Positions 43,911 through 56,403 are shown, counted from the first letter of the stretch. The stretch: DNA of 64,000 bases from Kalaharituber pfeilii (GCA_015179045.1 WHUZ01000030.1:558001-622000); one strand, 5' to 3'. Numbers and translations are program-made. The notes: generated by a model not told the origin, from the sequence alone.

Positions 43911-46205
43911 GTCGTTAACACTAGTATGTGCTTACCATATAAGGAATACATGGAGCTCTGGCTAGGGTCTATCAGTACCCGTGGGAGACGATCCGAACTA
44001 TCATACCGACAGCTAGAGTAAGGATCTGAAACATGCTGATTAGCCTATGTGGCGCAGGATAAAATCCCTCTGGCAGTATCATGCTTGTCAACATCTTGGA
44101 AATCTAGAAGTCTGCAGGCCGCAATTCACTTACAACTTGCTGAGAGCTTAAATAGAGTCATGTTCACCCTACTAATCTAACGTATCTGGTGGACACTGCC
44201 CTTCCACGGTTGTCGATCTCGCTCATCCCAAAGTGTGACATACTGACGTGCACTTGCCGACCATCTTCACCTCCGACGTTAACCTCAAGATGTATATCAG
44301 TGTCTGGCGACTAGCGCAAGTCGCAGGGATATTTGTGACCTTGCCTCAGGTATCAACTTACAATAATTTCTCATTCGCGCATTTCTAGCCTTTGTGAAAA
44401 GAAAGACTTGTTGCAATGAATCTTATCAGGTAATTTACTAAATTATTAAAAGGACATTGACTGACGATATTCATTCATTGACAGATCATGGCATCACCTG
44501 CCAATGTTCCACTATCTGCAGACCTTCCATCATCTGAGTTGGTATTTATAGGTGAAGTCGCCGAGGACGGGAAAAATGTTACTTTGCGAGGTACAGCTGA
44601 GGTACATATGCCCTTACCGCCTCAGAGGCACGGAGTTGTACTAGACTTGTCACTGAGGTGTATTTTTCAAAATATATACAGAGCATCTATAAGCAGATTC
44701 TCGAAATTAATCCCCACTATAACCCCTGGGACTTCAAGCAATATCGTGAGCACCAGGAAAAGCAGGAAAAGCGAGACACAACTTTCAGAGAACGTGTCAC
44801 TCCTGATGACAGGCAGATATTTAAGCGTGCTACAGTCGGTGTCCCTCTATAAGTGTTTACAATCTTGGATTGCTGAACCATAACTGTCAAAGTACACTTG
44901 CGATGTAACCTGGGCCCATGCAGAGACCAAACACATTGTCTCGGGATACAAATACCTCTATAGTTTGAATGGGAATTGCTATGCAGAGGCGGGGCGGTGT
45001 GCAAGAGTGAGCTGCTCATATAACGCCGGTATCACCATTTGCAACGCTGTAAGTGTACCCAAGGAGGGACTCCCATAGGATGTGCAAAAATGAAGGTATT
45101 AACCTGGAGATTTGGCGCTGATAGTACACTGACCGAAGAATTGGTATTTGGTGCCCAACAATTGGCGGCGAAGCTCAATGGATTGTGGATCATTGCAACA
45201 ATCATCTGCCCACTTCTGAATGGGTCCGCGGGAGAATGTTGAAGAAGGGGTATGACACTAGAGTGGGATATAACAGCTGTTAACGGTAAAACAAGGTATC
45301 TAGAGTTTCTTTATGTCTTTCATGAAAAGGATTCCGGATACACTCGGGTTGTACTTTGAGTTACTCCGGCTCCATGAAAGTAGGAAACTTGGAGTGAAAA
45401 GCAAGTGTACTTAGCTAAAGGTGTGAAATCATAAAGAAACCAAAACGAACAGAATTTCTACTGCGGAATTCCGCAAAGAAATGTAAGGAACTTCATTGCG
45501 CAATTTTGGTATTGAGACTTGTGCGCGAATTGCAGTCACGATTGACTGCAGATTTACTAGCCAATTTTCAAAAAAGCCTTTCTCGATGCCAGTTACGGGG
45601 TTCTGTGGTAGTCAATCCTCCTGACGAAATAATACTTAGTGAGACGCAGACCGTCCCTTTGGAACTACCCACGGTACTCCTATGCATCATACAAGGTCTA
45701 ATCATCTGATGGGCAATAATTGCTACCAATTGAAGTCAGCAGCTGTTCAATAACGGTTACTTTTAGTAGAACTAACTGGTGCGTTTGGGAGTGCGTTCTC
45801 TCAAATTTCAGCTGAACAGGAGTCACAAATTGGGCAACTAAGCATGAATGTCGACACTTAGGGGCAATAGTTCTGCCTTTACTAGCTCTTTGCAACAGAT
45901 TCAAGAGTACCTCGAATACTATCCAAGCGTGAGAGCTTGTGTCCTAGGGTGCATTGCGCCTTCTCGCATCGAGGTTCTGACAACACTGCAGTGCAGTAAT
46001 CACCGGTGGTGTTCTGTCGCATTAGTTAGCTTCAAGAGACTGTTAAGCTTGACTGCTCTATAGCTAAGGCCTGTATATATTTGCACGCTTCAAGTGAACT
46101 TCACTGTGAGTGCCTCATGCTCTCAGGAAGAGAGACCCACCTGCCTGTCCCAAAGAGAAGACCACCACCTCCAGAGCTCCTTCTACTACAAAGAGCAAGC
46201 CTCTT
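43911..46205. other. Long stretch without a recognised gene
   Basis: A plus-strand frame at 44488-44883 starts with ATG (MASPANVPLSADLPSSELVF); a second frame overlapping it (44641-44852) ends PHYNPWDFKQYREHQEKQEK. Together they might be a decayed or intron-containing gene, but nothing matches a family I know. Short frames at 45039-45242 and 45506-45709 are similarly doubtful. Confidence 0.3.
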
Positions 46206-46218
46206 TTACCACGCTATA

Positions 46219-46624
46219 CACTGTCACGGGAATCTTGGGAAACAAGGGACTACGACAGTGGAGACACAAGATAGGGAAAGAGACTTCTCCCGAGTGCAGG
46301 TGGTGCGGAAGAGACTATGAAAATTTTGCGCACATCATGGGGGGGTGCGAGGTGTGGAGGAAGAGACTACCGAGAGGAGAGGAGGGACTAAGGGGGCCGA
46401 TAAGGGATGAGGGGGTTAGGGGGGGAGAAATGACGCTGGCGGAGGTGATGGACTGGGCGGCAGAGTAGACGGAGTGGTGCAGGACACGCTCGATGTTGCG
46501 ACGTTGTTTTTTACTTTTTCTGTGATGTTATACTCTGTTTATTCGTTGTTATGTATTTAAATCCTCGCCATAGCCTACAAGGCGGCATGCGAGTAATGAC
46601 ATAAAAAAAAAAAAAAAAAAAAAA
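46219..46624 (+). mobile_element. LINE-A, short truncated copy (406 bp)
   Basis: Encodes the ORF2 C-terminus (ILGNKGLRQWRHKIGKE, CRWCGRDYENFAHIMGGC) to a stop at 46466-46468, a ~95 bp 3' untranslated region, the tail (CTCGCC, GCCTACAAGGC, GCGAG) and poly(A). The 13 bp target duplication TTACCACGCTATA lies at 46206-46218 and 46625-46637. The C-terminal reading frame is intact. Confidence 0.92.
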
Positions 46625-46637
46625 TTACCACGCTATA

Positions 46638-46965
46638 GTGCAAAAACGAATAGAATACCCGATTTTGCAATGAATTGTACCCATTTCGGTGCGAATGTTG
46701 GGTCACAATTCGTGATACCTACTGGTGTAAGTCGTGGTCTCTCAACATTACTGGCTTTGCTGATGAAGTTGCGCTCTATAAATGCCTTAGCGATCTCCTC
46801 TTCAGTACCTGGGATGCCCATGAGGTCCTTCTGTCTAAAAGAGTCCCTGGCTAGCCTAAATATATCCCACGGGGAGGTTATCCTTTCCTCCTCCAGGTAG
46901 TCTTCCCAATAGGTCTTCTTCTTCTTCCTTATTAAGTCTCTTAGAATTCGTCTAGAGTGCTTCAC
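46638..46965 (-). pseudogene. LINE ORF2 fragment (between endonuclease and RT)
   Basis: The minus strand encodes KKTYWEDYLEEERITSPWDI and DLMGIPGTEEEIAKAFIERN, typical of the linker before the RT of fungal LINEs. Neither an RT nor a tail follows. It may belong to a LINE-A-type element. Confidence 0.6.
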
Positions 46966-47793
46966 CTAGAAACCGATCATCACCGGGAAACCGATCAAGT
47001 CCATTACCTTACATACAGAGCTGCTGTGAATGCAAATGACACTCAAGTGGCCTCAAATTAAAGCCAGAGCATGCGAGAACATAGTAAATTATTTTCTGCA
47101 CTTTCTTTTCCCAGCTTGTCGCATCTGAGGGGTGACATATACTGGAATATATGCAACCCTATTCTAGCGTATACTTTTGAGTCACCATATGTGAATGAGA
47201 TTACCTGAGGCTTTTGCATCTCAATATATCCTCTACTGCTTATGCTAAGTAAGTATACCAAGTTTTGTGATCATTGGACTTATCAGTACAGAGTTACTAC
47301 CATGTCAAAAAATACATTTTCGCTTACTTAGATTGATAGCAGTGTTGCGCACGCATCAACTTTTCCAGGACGAGTGCTTGGTCGTATCTCCACGACCAGA
47401 CGCTCCCCCGAGACCGAATTTACATCAAAGCGAAGCCCAGGACCGCCTGGCAAAGAATATCGACTTTGTTCTGAGAATTTCGAACTTTTACAACCTTTCC
47501 TCTGCGAAAAACGTTTTTACGACTTCGTGAGAGGAATCCTCATAAAAAACTATCACGACCCGGGGCCTCGCACCATTGGTGCCAACGCACCCGGACTCTA
47601 GGACAACACCTCCCAGAGGTGTGGGTACACGGCAGTAGATCATTATCGCTTTCGGAAGCCGGCAGGAGAGATCGGAGCGATTTACACAGCCGCACGGGAG
47701 AAAGTCTCGTGAGGATCAGACCAATAATAAGCGACAAGGCCTCAGCCACGGACTGAGGCGCAACAAGGTATCAGCGAAGGACGGATAGAGGAA

Positions 47794-50700
47794 GTGTCGG
47801 ACGGGGAAAATATGTTGGCAGGGTTCGGGAGAAAGAAGGGGGGATTGAAGGGGCACAAGGGTAAGGGATTAGGGATTTTCGGTCCGTGCTTACCAGGACA
47901 GTGGGGAAAGAGAAGCACGGTGATTCATGGGGAAAGACAGTACACCTTGGAGGAGGTGACGAGCTGGGAGAAGGAGGACTTCTTCAAAAGGAAGGGGGAA
48001 GCGGGAGAACCAGGGGAGGGAAAAACGGTGGGGGAGTTATTGGTGGAAGCATCACGGAGATCAAGCGCATGGGAAGGGAAGAAGCTAGAAGAGGGGGAAG
48101 TTCTATCGATGATGAACCTGGCAGTAGAGGTGGAAAAGAAGATGGCAGAGAAGGGGGAGGAGGTGATTACCTTCGGGAGCCAGGATCTGAGAGATCCGGT
48201 GAAGAGGAGATTTATCAGGCACTTACTCACAAAGTGTCTGTTGGGAACAGAGGTGGACGAAGAAGAGCTGGACAGGGACCTGAAGAAAAGGGAGGTGGAG
48301 ATGATACAGGTGTGGGAGGAAGACGGGGAGGAGTGCAGGGGAACAATCACGGTGAAGAACCTGAATACGGGAGTGGAGGCCAAGAGGGTACTCAGCACAC
48401 CGAGAAAGGAAAGAAGGGGAGGAAGAGTCGCGAGGGAGGAAGGGTCACCGTCAAGGAAGGGGGGCACGAGTAGGTGGGGCCCGACGCTTCCGGAGATAAC
48501 GGAAGGAACACGAGGGGGGAGCCCATTCAGGGAGGAAGAAAGGAACTTGTTCGGGACACCGGCACCAGAGAGAAGGGGGTTCCTGAGTTTGGGGACGATT
48601 GAGGACTCACAGCCGGAGGGAGAAACCCCGGGGCCGAGAGTGGAGGTGGCAGCGACACAGAGGGTGGCACCGGCAGTGCCAGTGATACCGGTCGTGGACC
48701 TGACAGAGGTCACGCAGACCCAGGAAGAGGGAATAGGAGAGACACAGACAGGGGAAATGGAGATGGGGAACGAAGGGGAGGAGATGGAAGAAGAGGAGGA
48801 GGAGGAGGAGGAGGACGAAGAGATGAGGGAAGAAGAAGAGGCGAGCGTGGAAGAAGAGCTGGTGGACGCGGCGATTATTTTCCTGAGGAAAGCCCAGATG
48901 TGGGAGGTCGCGGAAAAAGAAAAGGGGAAGAAAATGAGGGGGAAAGTCATGAAGAAGGTCCGGAAGGCAGAAGGGGGAGTAGCGAAATTGATGGACGGAT
49001 GCCTCGGATACACGTGGCAGGAGTTCATAAAGGAGGCGGGTGAACAGGACAGAAAGGGTCAGGGATTGTGGGTAGCGGAGGAACAATTGACAGAGAACAA
49101 GGCGAAGGGGATGAGGATGTGGGCAGAGGACGTGCAAAAGAACGTCAACTCCGGCGAGGAAAAGGGGATGGCGGAGAGAGTGAAGAGGTTGGAGGATATG
49201 GTCGTCAGCATACATGCGCACATGGGACTGGCAACAACTGAAGAGAAGGACAGGGCTGAAAAGAAGAGAAGGCAAGTGGAAAGGGAAAACAGAGAGAAGG
49301 AGATGGAGAGAGAAAGGCAGGCGGAGGCGAGAAGAATAGCGAAGAAGGCAGAAGAGCAAAGGAAGGCGGAAGAGGAGGAAGAGCGCAAACAAAAGGCAAC
49401 GATCGAGGCTCACATCAACCTAGACGCACAACAGAAGCTGAGGAAGAGGGAGCTTCTGATGGCCAAAGAACGCGCGAGCAAGCTGGAGAGGGAAGCGTTG
49501 GAATCCAGCAAGGCGGAGGATGAAAAAAAGGCAAGGGAGGCAAAGGAAGAAGCCGAGAGGATCGAGCGGGAGAATTGGGGATTCCTCACGGCGGAAGTGA
49601 AACAAGAAGGGGAGGGATGGCAAATCGTGGGGGGGGAAAGGATGAGGAAAATGCAGATACCCTCTCGCATAAAGAGAGAGTGGTGGCAAAAGGGGACGGG
49701 TGGGAGAAAGAGAAAGAAAAGGGGATGAAGGTGTTCGAGCAGGCAAGACGGGACTGGGAGGCGACGGAGAAAAAACCCATGTTCCGAGTCAGAAAACTGG
49801 ACATCCATGGGGAGGTAAGCGTCATGGAGAGAGTGTGGGAGATTGAGGAGATACCTGCGGGGATGAGGGATGAGGAGGTGTTGAAGAAGTGTGACAACGT
49901 CATAAGGGCAATGTATGGGGACACGATGAGGGTATGGGTGGAGAACAAGAAGGCGGTGAGACTGGTAATAAAGGGGGTACCGGTACAGAAGGGGGCGGTG
50001 ACGGACAGGGAGGTTGCGGAGATAGTAAAGAAAGAAAACCCGACGCTGAGAGCAGGGAACCGGGGACCGCAGAGGTTTGCCTGGGCACCGAACCCATAGA
50101 CGGCGAGATCAAGTTCGGTGACGTTTGAGGTAGCGGATGCGGAGGAAGCGGAGAGACTGTGCAGAGAGAGGGTGATGATTTTGGGAAAACCGAGATGGGT
50201 GCAGCTCTGGAACCCAAAGGGGAGGCAACAACAAGGGAGGAGACCGGAGATCAGGCAGAATTGGAGAAGAGAGGAGGTAATGCCGGAAGGGATTGTGAAG
50301 ACAGCACCACCAGTGAATGCCCCAAAAGGACCAAAAGGGAAGGGAGCGCATACACAGGGAGGAGGCCAGGGGGGAGGGGTACGAACACAAGGAACACAAG
50401 GGCAGCAGGGGATGGGGGGATTGTGTGCCTGGTGTGCAAGAGGAAGGGCCATGTCGCCAAAGAATGCAATGATGAGAAGGCGAGGGAGGCATTCAGAGCG
50501 TTGACGGAGAAAAGGAAGGGAGCGGGGGTGGGAGCAAGCGGGGGCATAAAAAGGAAGAAGACAGGAGACAGAGAGGAAGGGGGGGTGGTATTCAACGCCG
50601 GAAGCCAGAAGGAAGCAGAGGAGATAAGTGAAATCTTGCGGAAGGCGAAGACGAAGGCAAAGGGGAAGGAGAGAGAAGAGAGCTGGGATGAGGGGGCTGA

Positions 50701-50800
50701 ATGGATGCAGGGGGTAAAGAAGGACGTGGAGGGCATTGAAGATTCCGCCTGGGCACCGAGCCCAGATGAGAGGACCGAAGCCCCGAAGTCCACATGGTAG
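47794..50800 (+). pseudogene. LINE-B ORF1 (Gag-like, coiled coil and CCHC knuckle), frameshifted
   Basis: The long first frame (47794-49728, 644 codons) begins MSDGENMLAGFGRKKGGLKG, has an acidic Glu-rich stretch near residue 330 and a long charged coiled coil (residues ~480-610). Near 49600-49700 the coding passes to another frame (MFRVRKLDIHGEVSVMERVW ... RFAWAPNP), meets an in-frame TAG at 50097-50099, resumes (VTFEVADAEEAERLCRERV) and shifts again by about 50300 to a CCHC knuckle CLVCKRKGHVAKEC. The final stop at 50798-50800 overlaps the ORF2 ATG (ATGGTAG). Order and spacing match fungal LINE ORF1 proteins that bind the element's RNA. Confidence 0.82.
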
Positions 50801-53800
50801 AGTGGAAAGTCGGATGTCAGAACGTGCAGGGCGGGGTGGCCAACACGCACGTGGCGTTGGAGTGGGCGTGTAGAGAGGGGTTCCATTTATTTTTTGTACT
50901 AGAAGCTTGGGTAGAGAAGAAGGGGGGGAGCTGGGTAACGACAACACACCCATCTTTCGACATAAAGTCGGAGGTGAGGGAGGGAGTGAGGGTGGTGTTA
51001 TACGTGAGTAAGGGGAGGATAGATAAGGTGATGGTGAGGGAAGAAGAAAAGAATTGGGTCTGGGCAGAGGTAGAGGGGACGAGAGTAGGAGGAGTATACG
51101 TCCAGCCCAATTGGAAGAAAGAGGATATGGAGAGCGTGCTAGGGAAGATAGAGAAGGAGTGGGACGGGAAGAGAGGGGTGATCCTGGGAGACTGGAACGC
51201 GCATCATCAAGCGTGGGGAGGGGCGGGAGTGCAGAACAATGGGAGGGGGACGGTGGTGAAGGCGTTCTTTGAAGGGGATGGATGGGGGCTGGTCAACACA
51301 GAGGGGGAGGCGACGTGGAGGAGGCAGAGGCGGGGGGAGATACAGGAGTCGGTCATCGATCTGTGTTGGCAAAAGGGGATGGGAGAGAAGATGAAGGGGG
51401 AGATGCAACATGCCTTTTTGAGCTCAGATCACGCGGCCATAGGCATGGCGTGGGAGAGCACGGAGAGAGGAGGAGGAGAGAAAAGAAGGAGAGTGAATTT
51501 TGAAGAAGTGGAGGAGCTCGTGGAGGACATGAAGGAGTGGGACGGAGAAAGAAAAGGGGAGTGGCTGGGGGGACTACCGGGGGAAACCCCGTATGAGAAG
51601 CTCTTGAACCTGAGGGAGAGGGACAGCAGAGAGGTGAGAATATGCAGAAGGAGCAAGAAGTGGTGGTCCAGAAAATTGACGGGCCTACGGAAGAAGGTGG
51701 CGGCAGAAGGGAGAGGGGGGTGGGTCAAGGGGCGAAGGGGATGGACCCAGAGAGATACGAGAGGTGGAAACAGGCGAAGAGGACCTTGAAGGCGAGCATC
51801 AAGAAAGAGAAGGAGGAGTGTTGGAGGGCCTTCGCAGAAGAGATGGGGGAGAAAGATCCGTGGGTGGTAGCCAGGGTGGCAAAGGACCCGTGGAGGCTGA
51901 AGGCGACGATGGGGAAGTTGATAGGAGAGGAGGGGGAGGAGCTGAGGACGGACCAAGACAAGTGCGAAGCACTTGTCTCGAGAAACTTTCAGTGGGAAGA
52001 GAGACAGGACAGGAACGATGGGGAGGAGGAGGGGGGGGAGGGACCGGGTTATGGGGTGGAGAAGATTGTGGGCATGCTGGAGGACGCCCTCAGGGGGACG
52101 AGCAATGTGTCGGCGCCGGGACCGGATGGAGTCTCATACAAGTTCTTGAAGCTGGTAATGAAGACGCCATTAGGAAGGGAGCTAATGACACAGATGGCGG
52201 AGGAGATGGCGAGGGGGAGGACGCCGGGAGAATGGCAGCTGAGCAAAGTGGTGATGATTCCGAAACCTGGGAAAGACAAATCCCAGGTGAAGAGTTGGAG
52301 GCCAATAAATTTGATCAACTGCGTGGCGAAGCTGGGAGAGAAGGTGGTAGCAAACGAGCTACAGAAAGCAGATCAACTTTTCCACCGGCATCAATTTGGC
52401 GGCAGGAAAGGACGGAATGCTGCAGAGGCGATGATGAGGGCAGTCACCAAGACGCAAAGGTGCCTGGCAAAGAAGGGGGGGGCAGTGTGGAGCCTCGACG
52501 ATGTGAGGGGGGGCTTCAACAATGTGAAGGGAGAGGAGGTGTTAAAAGAGGGTGAGGGGGGACAAGGGGGCGGGGAGGTGGGCGGGATGGTTGAAGGGAT
52601 TTTTTAAGGAAAGAAAATTCACGGTAGAGTGGGACGGAGTGGTAAGGGGGGAAGGGAGAGCGAACGTGGGGGTACCTCAGGGGTCGCCATTGTCGCCAGT
52701 CATTTTCCTGATATGGCTGGCGCCGATGCTGGAGGATTTGGAGGAGACGCTGAGGAGGGAGTGCCCGGGGGTAGAGTGCGAAGTCCCGTCGTACGTAGAC
52801 GACATCAATGTGACGGCATGGGACTGGGAGGGGGAGGTGGATCAAGAGAGACTGAGAGTGAAGTTGGGTGGTATAACGGGAAGAGTGGCAGAAAAATGGG
52901 GAGTACCGCTGGAGAAAACGAAACACGAAGATATAGTCTTCGGCAAGGGGAAGAGAAGAAGAAAGGAGGTGGAGAGAGTGAAATGGCTAGGAGTAATTTT
53001 CGACTCGACTCTAGACTTCGACTTCCATTGGAAGGCGAGGATAGAGAAGGCGAGAAAGCTCACGGGAGCCATGATGGGGGTGGGCGCGGGACAGTGGGGG
53101 ATGAGCCCACGGAGCTGGCGACAGCTATACACGGGGATGATCAGAGCGGCGATGATGTGGGGGTCGGAGATAGGATGGAGGGGACAGAAAGACTGGAGAA
53201 GGGAGATGGAGAAGATTCAGTACCAGGTACTGAAGAAAGCCACGGGCGCTGTCCACAGGGCAGCAATTCAGAAAGTCAACTGGATCGCCAGAGTGGAGAG
53301 TGCAGAGACAGCGTTAGACGCTGCGCAGGCGACGATGGTGGCAAGAAGTATGGGGGACCCGGAGGGCTGCGGAGACATATGGACCGCAGATTTCAGAGGG
53401 GAGGGAGATGTGGAGGAGCGGGGCAGAGACTGGAAGGATTGGAGCGTGGGATGGGCGACGCAGAAGAAGGACGGCTTCGAGTCGGTGGCAGGGAGGGTGC
53501 AGAGCACAGTCAGCTTCGTCATGCCGGAGGGAGTGGACGAGGTGTCATGGGGAGGGAGGTGTGCCAAGGTAGAGGTCGAAGAAGTTAACAGGGAAGGTCG
53601 CAAAGGAGGGGGGCGGAGGAGTGGGAGTCCTCGGTCTTTTGGGCGACACAGGGGGCGGGAGTGGTATACACAGACGGGAGTATGAACGAGAAAGGGAGAG
53701 TAGGAGGGGGTTTTTGGAAGTGGGATGGCGGGGGTGGAGAAGAGATGGGGACGGGGGCGACGGTGTGGGACGGGGAGATGAAGGGGATGAGAAAGGGGAT

Positions 53801-54427
53801 AGAAAAGGTAGTACCGGCACCGGCAAACGTGGTCATCCTAACTGATTCACAGGCAGCAATCGCGGCGGTGAAGAAGGCGGGGAGACTGGGGAAAGCACGA
53901 ACCGGGGACCTGAAGAAGGTGGTGAACGAAATAGCAGAAAGGAGGAGGAAAGGGGGGGACGTCAAGTTGATGTGGGTGAAAGCGCACATCGGCATCGCCG
54001 GGAATGAGGCGGCAGACGTCGAAGCAAAGAAGGCGGCGGACAGAGTAGGAAGGTCGGTGGTGACAGAAGGGGGGCTGCGGCAGAAGTGGAAACGACTGCG
54101 CGCGGCGGAGAGGAAAGAAAGGGGGTATGGGGGGGCGTGGTGATGGAGTGGAGAAGGGGAGCGGCAACGGCGTTCACGAGGTTGAGAACGGGAAAGGGGA
54201 TGGGGAAGGAGTGGGAAGTGAAGATTGGGAAAGCGATGGAGGGGAGTGTATGTGGGTGTGGGGAAAAACAAACAGCGGATCACCTGGCGTTCAGGTGTGA
54301 GGAGGTGGAGTACCTGGAAGGATGGGGAAGGTGGGAGGATATCGATGATAAGAAATGGAGGGTAGAGCAGGAGAACGGGGAGGTGGTGAACGTGCTAGGA
54401 GAGTTCTTCGGATCGCTGAAGGTGTAG
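50794..54427 (+). pseudogene. LINE-B ORF2 (APE endonuclease-RT-RNase H-zinc knuckle), frameshifted
   Basis: The endonuclease (50794-51450) shows GDWNAHHQAWGG and SSDHAAIG. Coding shifts frame near 51650-51790 to the RT (SAPGPDGVSYKFLK, WRPINLINCVAKLGEKVVAN), again near 52550 to VPQGSPLSPVIFLI and the catalytic YVDD (about 52795), then near 53600-53660 to RNase H (MVYTDGSMN, VILTDSQAAIAAV, MWVKAHIGIAGNEAADVEA), and finally near 54120 to the Cys-rich end CGCGEKQTADHLAFRC, stop at 54425-54427. All catalytic motifs are visible, so decay is limited to about four frameshifts. These lie in or near G-runs and could be assembly errors. Confidence 0.87.
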
Positions 54428-55892
54428 GGGAGGGGGCGATTTTTCGTTTGTTCGAAGGTGGCGGGGAAGAAAGTTGTAGCTTTTTTTTTATTGCCTCGAG
54501 GGGGTGGGGTCGAGGATTTCGTTTGTAGAAATGGCGGGGGAAGAAGTAGGTAGAAAAGCCTGCCTCCGGGCTTTGAGGGTCGAAGACCCAGGGGCCCTGC
54601 CTTGGCGAACAGCTGCACGCGGGGTCATGTGATATAAACAAAAAAAAAAAAGATAGCACTGTTGAGCTATTATTTGATAAGAAAGATGCACAGAGACTTT
54701 GTAAAGCTATATAATTGTAATACATGCATAGGGAAATGTTTTTTGAATAGATTGCAGTATATAGCAGTGTATGCCAATATTGGTCACTAGAGGTTCGGAA
54801 ACATAGTCTGCTAGCTTCATGTACTATCACCGGCACTGCTACCACTCGATGGGGTGCTAAAGAGCTGACTCAGAATGAGCACTACATATCGAATATATAT
54901 GCATATGTATATTCCATGCATGCACTATGTGACAGCAGTAAAATGTGCTGCTATCATAAAGGTGATATGACCTGCTAAAAAGAACTAGTTAGAATTGCTA
55001 GTCAAGTTTCTTTTTTACCTGGTAGAGGTTAATTCTCTGTGTGTACTATCTCTATTACTTATACTGTTGAAGTATTCATTTCTATACTAATAATGGTCTA
55101 TACCATACGGAATTATATTGTATTAAGGACAATATAAGACTTGACTAGTAAACTTATTTCCACTGCCATGTATCTCATAGGTATTAGTCCTATAAGTATA
55201 ATATGTATATTATTCACTGCTTATAATACACATTCGATACTTACTCACTGGTGCGGTTATAGTAGTCCTATAGGATCTAATGGAGTCATATATATCCTAC
55301 ATAAGCTTACAAGCAATAGTATGACAGTGCTAAGGCATGTTTCTAAACCTCTAGTGACTCATATTGGGCATACACTGCTACGTATTATGTAAAGAAGTTA
55401 GGATTTTGCATATATGTATATCTTGTAGTGCTCAACTGCCCCGACTATTTGTCAATGCTGCAATCTATTCAAAAAAACATTTCCCTATACATGTATTACA
55501 ATTATATAGCTTTACAAAGTCTCTGTGCATCTTTGTCATCAAATAATAGCTCAATATTGCTATCAATCTAAGTAAGTGAAAATGTATTTTTTGACATGGT
55601 AGTAACTCTGTACTGATAAGTCCAATGATCACAAAACTTGGTATACTTACTTAGCATAAGCAGTAGAGGATATATTGAGATACAAAAGCCTCAGGTAATC
55701 TCATTCACATATGGTGACTCAAAAGTATACACTAGAATAGGGTTGCATATATTCCAGTATATGTCACCCCTCAGATGTGACAAGCTGGGAAAAGAAAGTG
55801 CAGAAAATAATTTACTATGTTCTCGCATGCTCTGGCTTTAATTTGAGGCCACTTGAGTATCATTTTCATTCACAGCAGCTCTGTATGTAAGG

Positions 55893-56403
55893 TAATAATA
55901 ATAATAATAATTATATCCCTTTAGAGTGTCCAAACTCTTCGGCCTAGGGTTAAGATTTAGTTACTTTTATATATTTAGGGGACACGTTGGGTACTAATGA
56001 GGGGCAATGATTTATAACTTATATATATATAAGTAAACAGTTTGCCACTTGATTAGATTTGCCTATGTTACTAGCACATCGATAGCTCATTGATCTATAG
56101 GCACCTGAACCTCACGCCCGCGAGATTGGTGACATACAGGAGCATCGACTGGCGCCTGAACTGCTCATCGACTGGCCTCTAAATCTCGCACCCACGAGGT
56201 TGCCCACACGAAGGTACATCGACACCTCATCGATCTATAGGCAGCTGAACCTCGCGCCCGCGAGATTGCTGACACGCAGGCACATCGACCGGCGCCTGAA
56301 CTGCTCATCGACTGGCCCCTGAATCTCGCGCTCTAATGCTATCCTAGGAAATCAACATGATGAGACTCTAAGAACTAATTTTTTAGCAGGTATTGCTAAT
56401 AGC
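55893..56403. repeat. TAA microsatellite and ~130 bp tandem repeat
   Basis: An (AAT/TAA) run of about six units lies at 55893-55911. From 56085 to 56330 a ~130 bp unit (CATCGATCTATAGGCA, CCGCGAGATTG, CATCGACTGGC) occurs about twice. No gene is seen. Confidence 0.75.

Larger units (their letters stand above)
47348..54651 (+). mobile_element. LINE-B, near full-length (7.3 kb)
   Basis: A ~445 bp 5' untranslated region, ORF1 (47794-50800), ORF2 (50794-54427), a ~220 bp 3' untranslated region ending in the LINE-B tail (GGGCTTTGAGGGTC, GCCCTGCCTTGGC, GCGGGGTCATGTGATATA) and a short poly(A). The target duplication is GATAGCAGTGTTG (47335-47347) against GATAGCACTGTTG (54652-54664), with one mismatch. 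The coding strand is strikingly purine-rich (GA-rich) from 47.8 to 54.4 kb. Both ORFs carry several frameshifts, most near G-runs. Confidence 0.92.
47007..55892. mobile_element. Long-TIR element (~1.6 kb) hosting the LINE-B insertion
   Basis: The left arm is 47007-47347 continued at 54665-54763; the right arm is 55459-55892 in inverted orientation, nearly identical. Ends are CCTTACATACAGAGCTGCTG and its complement, flanked by TA (47005-47006 and 55893-55894). The ~695 bp centre (54764-55458) is AT-rich and non-coding. The right arm gives the pre-insertion sequence for the LINE-B target (GATAGCAATATTGAGC). Confidence 0.88.

Noticed and set aside
44488..44883. A 131-codon frame as a gene
   Set aside because: A second overlapping frame looks equally coding-like, no domain is recognised and no supporting splice sites were settled.
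47925..50953. Long minus-strand frames (367 and 455 codons) opposite LINE-B
   Set aside because: They arise from the purine-rich sense strand, giving Ser/Pro/Leu/Phe-rich nonsense; all recognisable motifs are on the plus strand.
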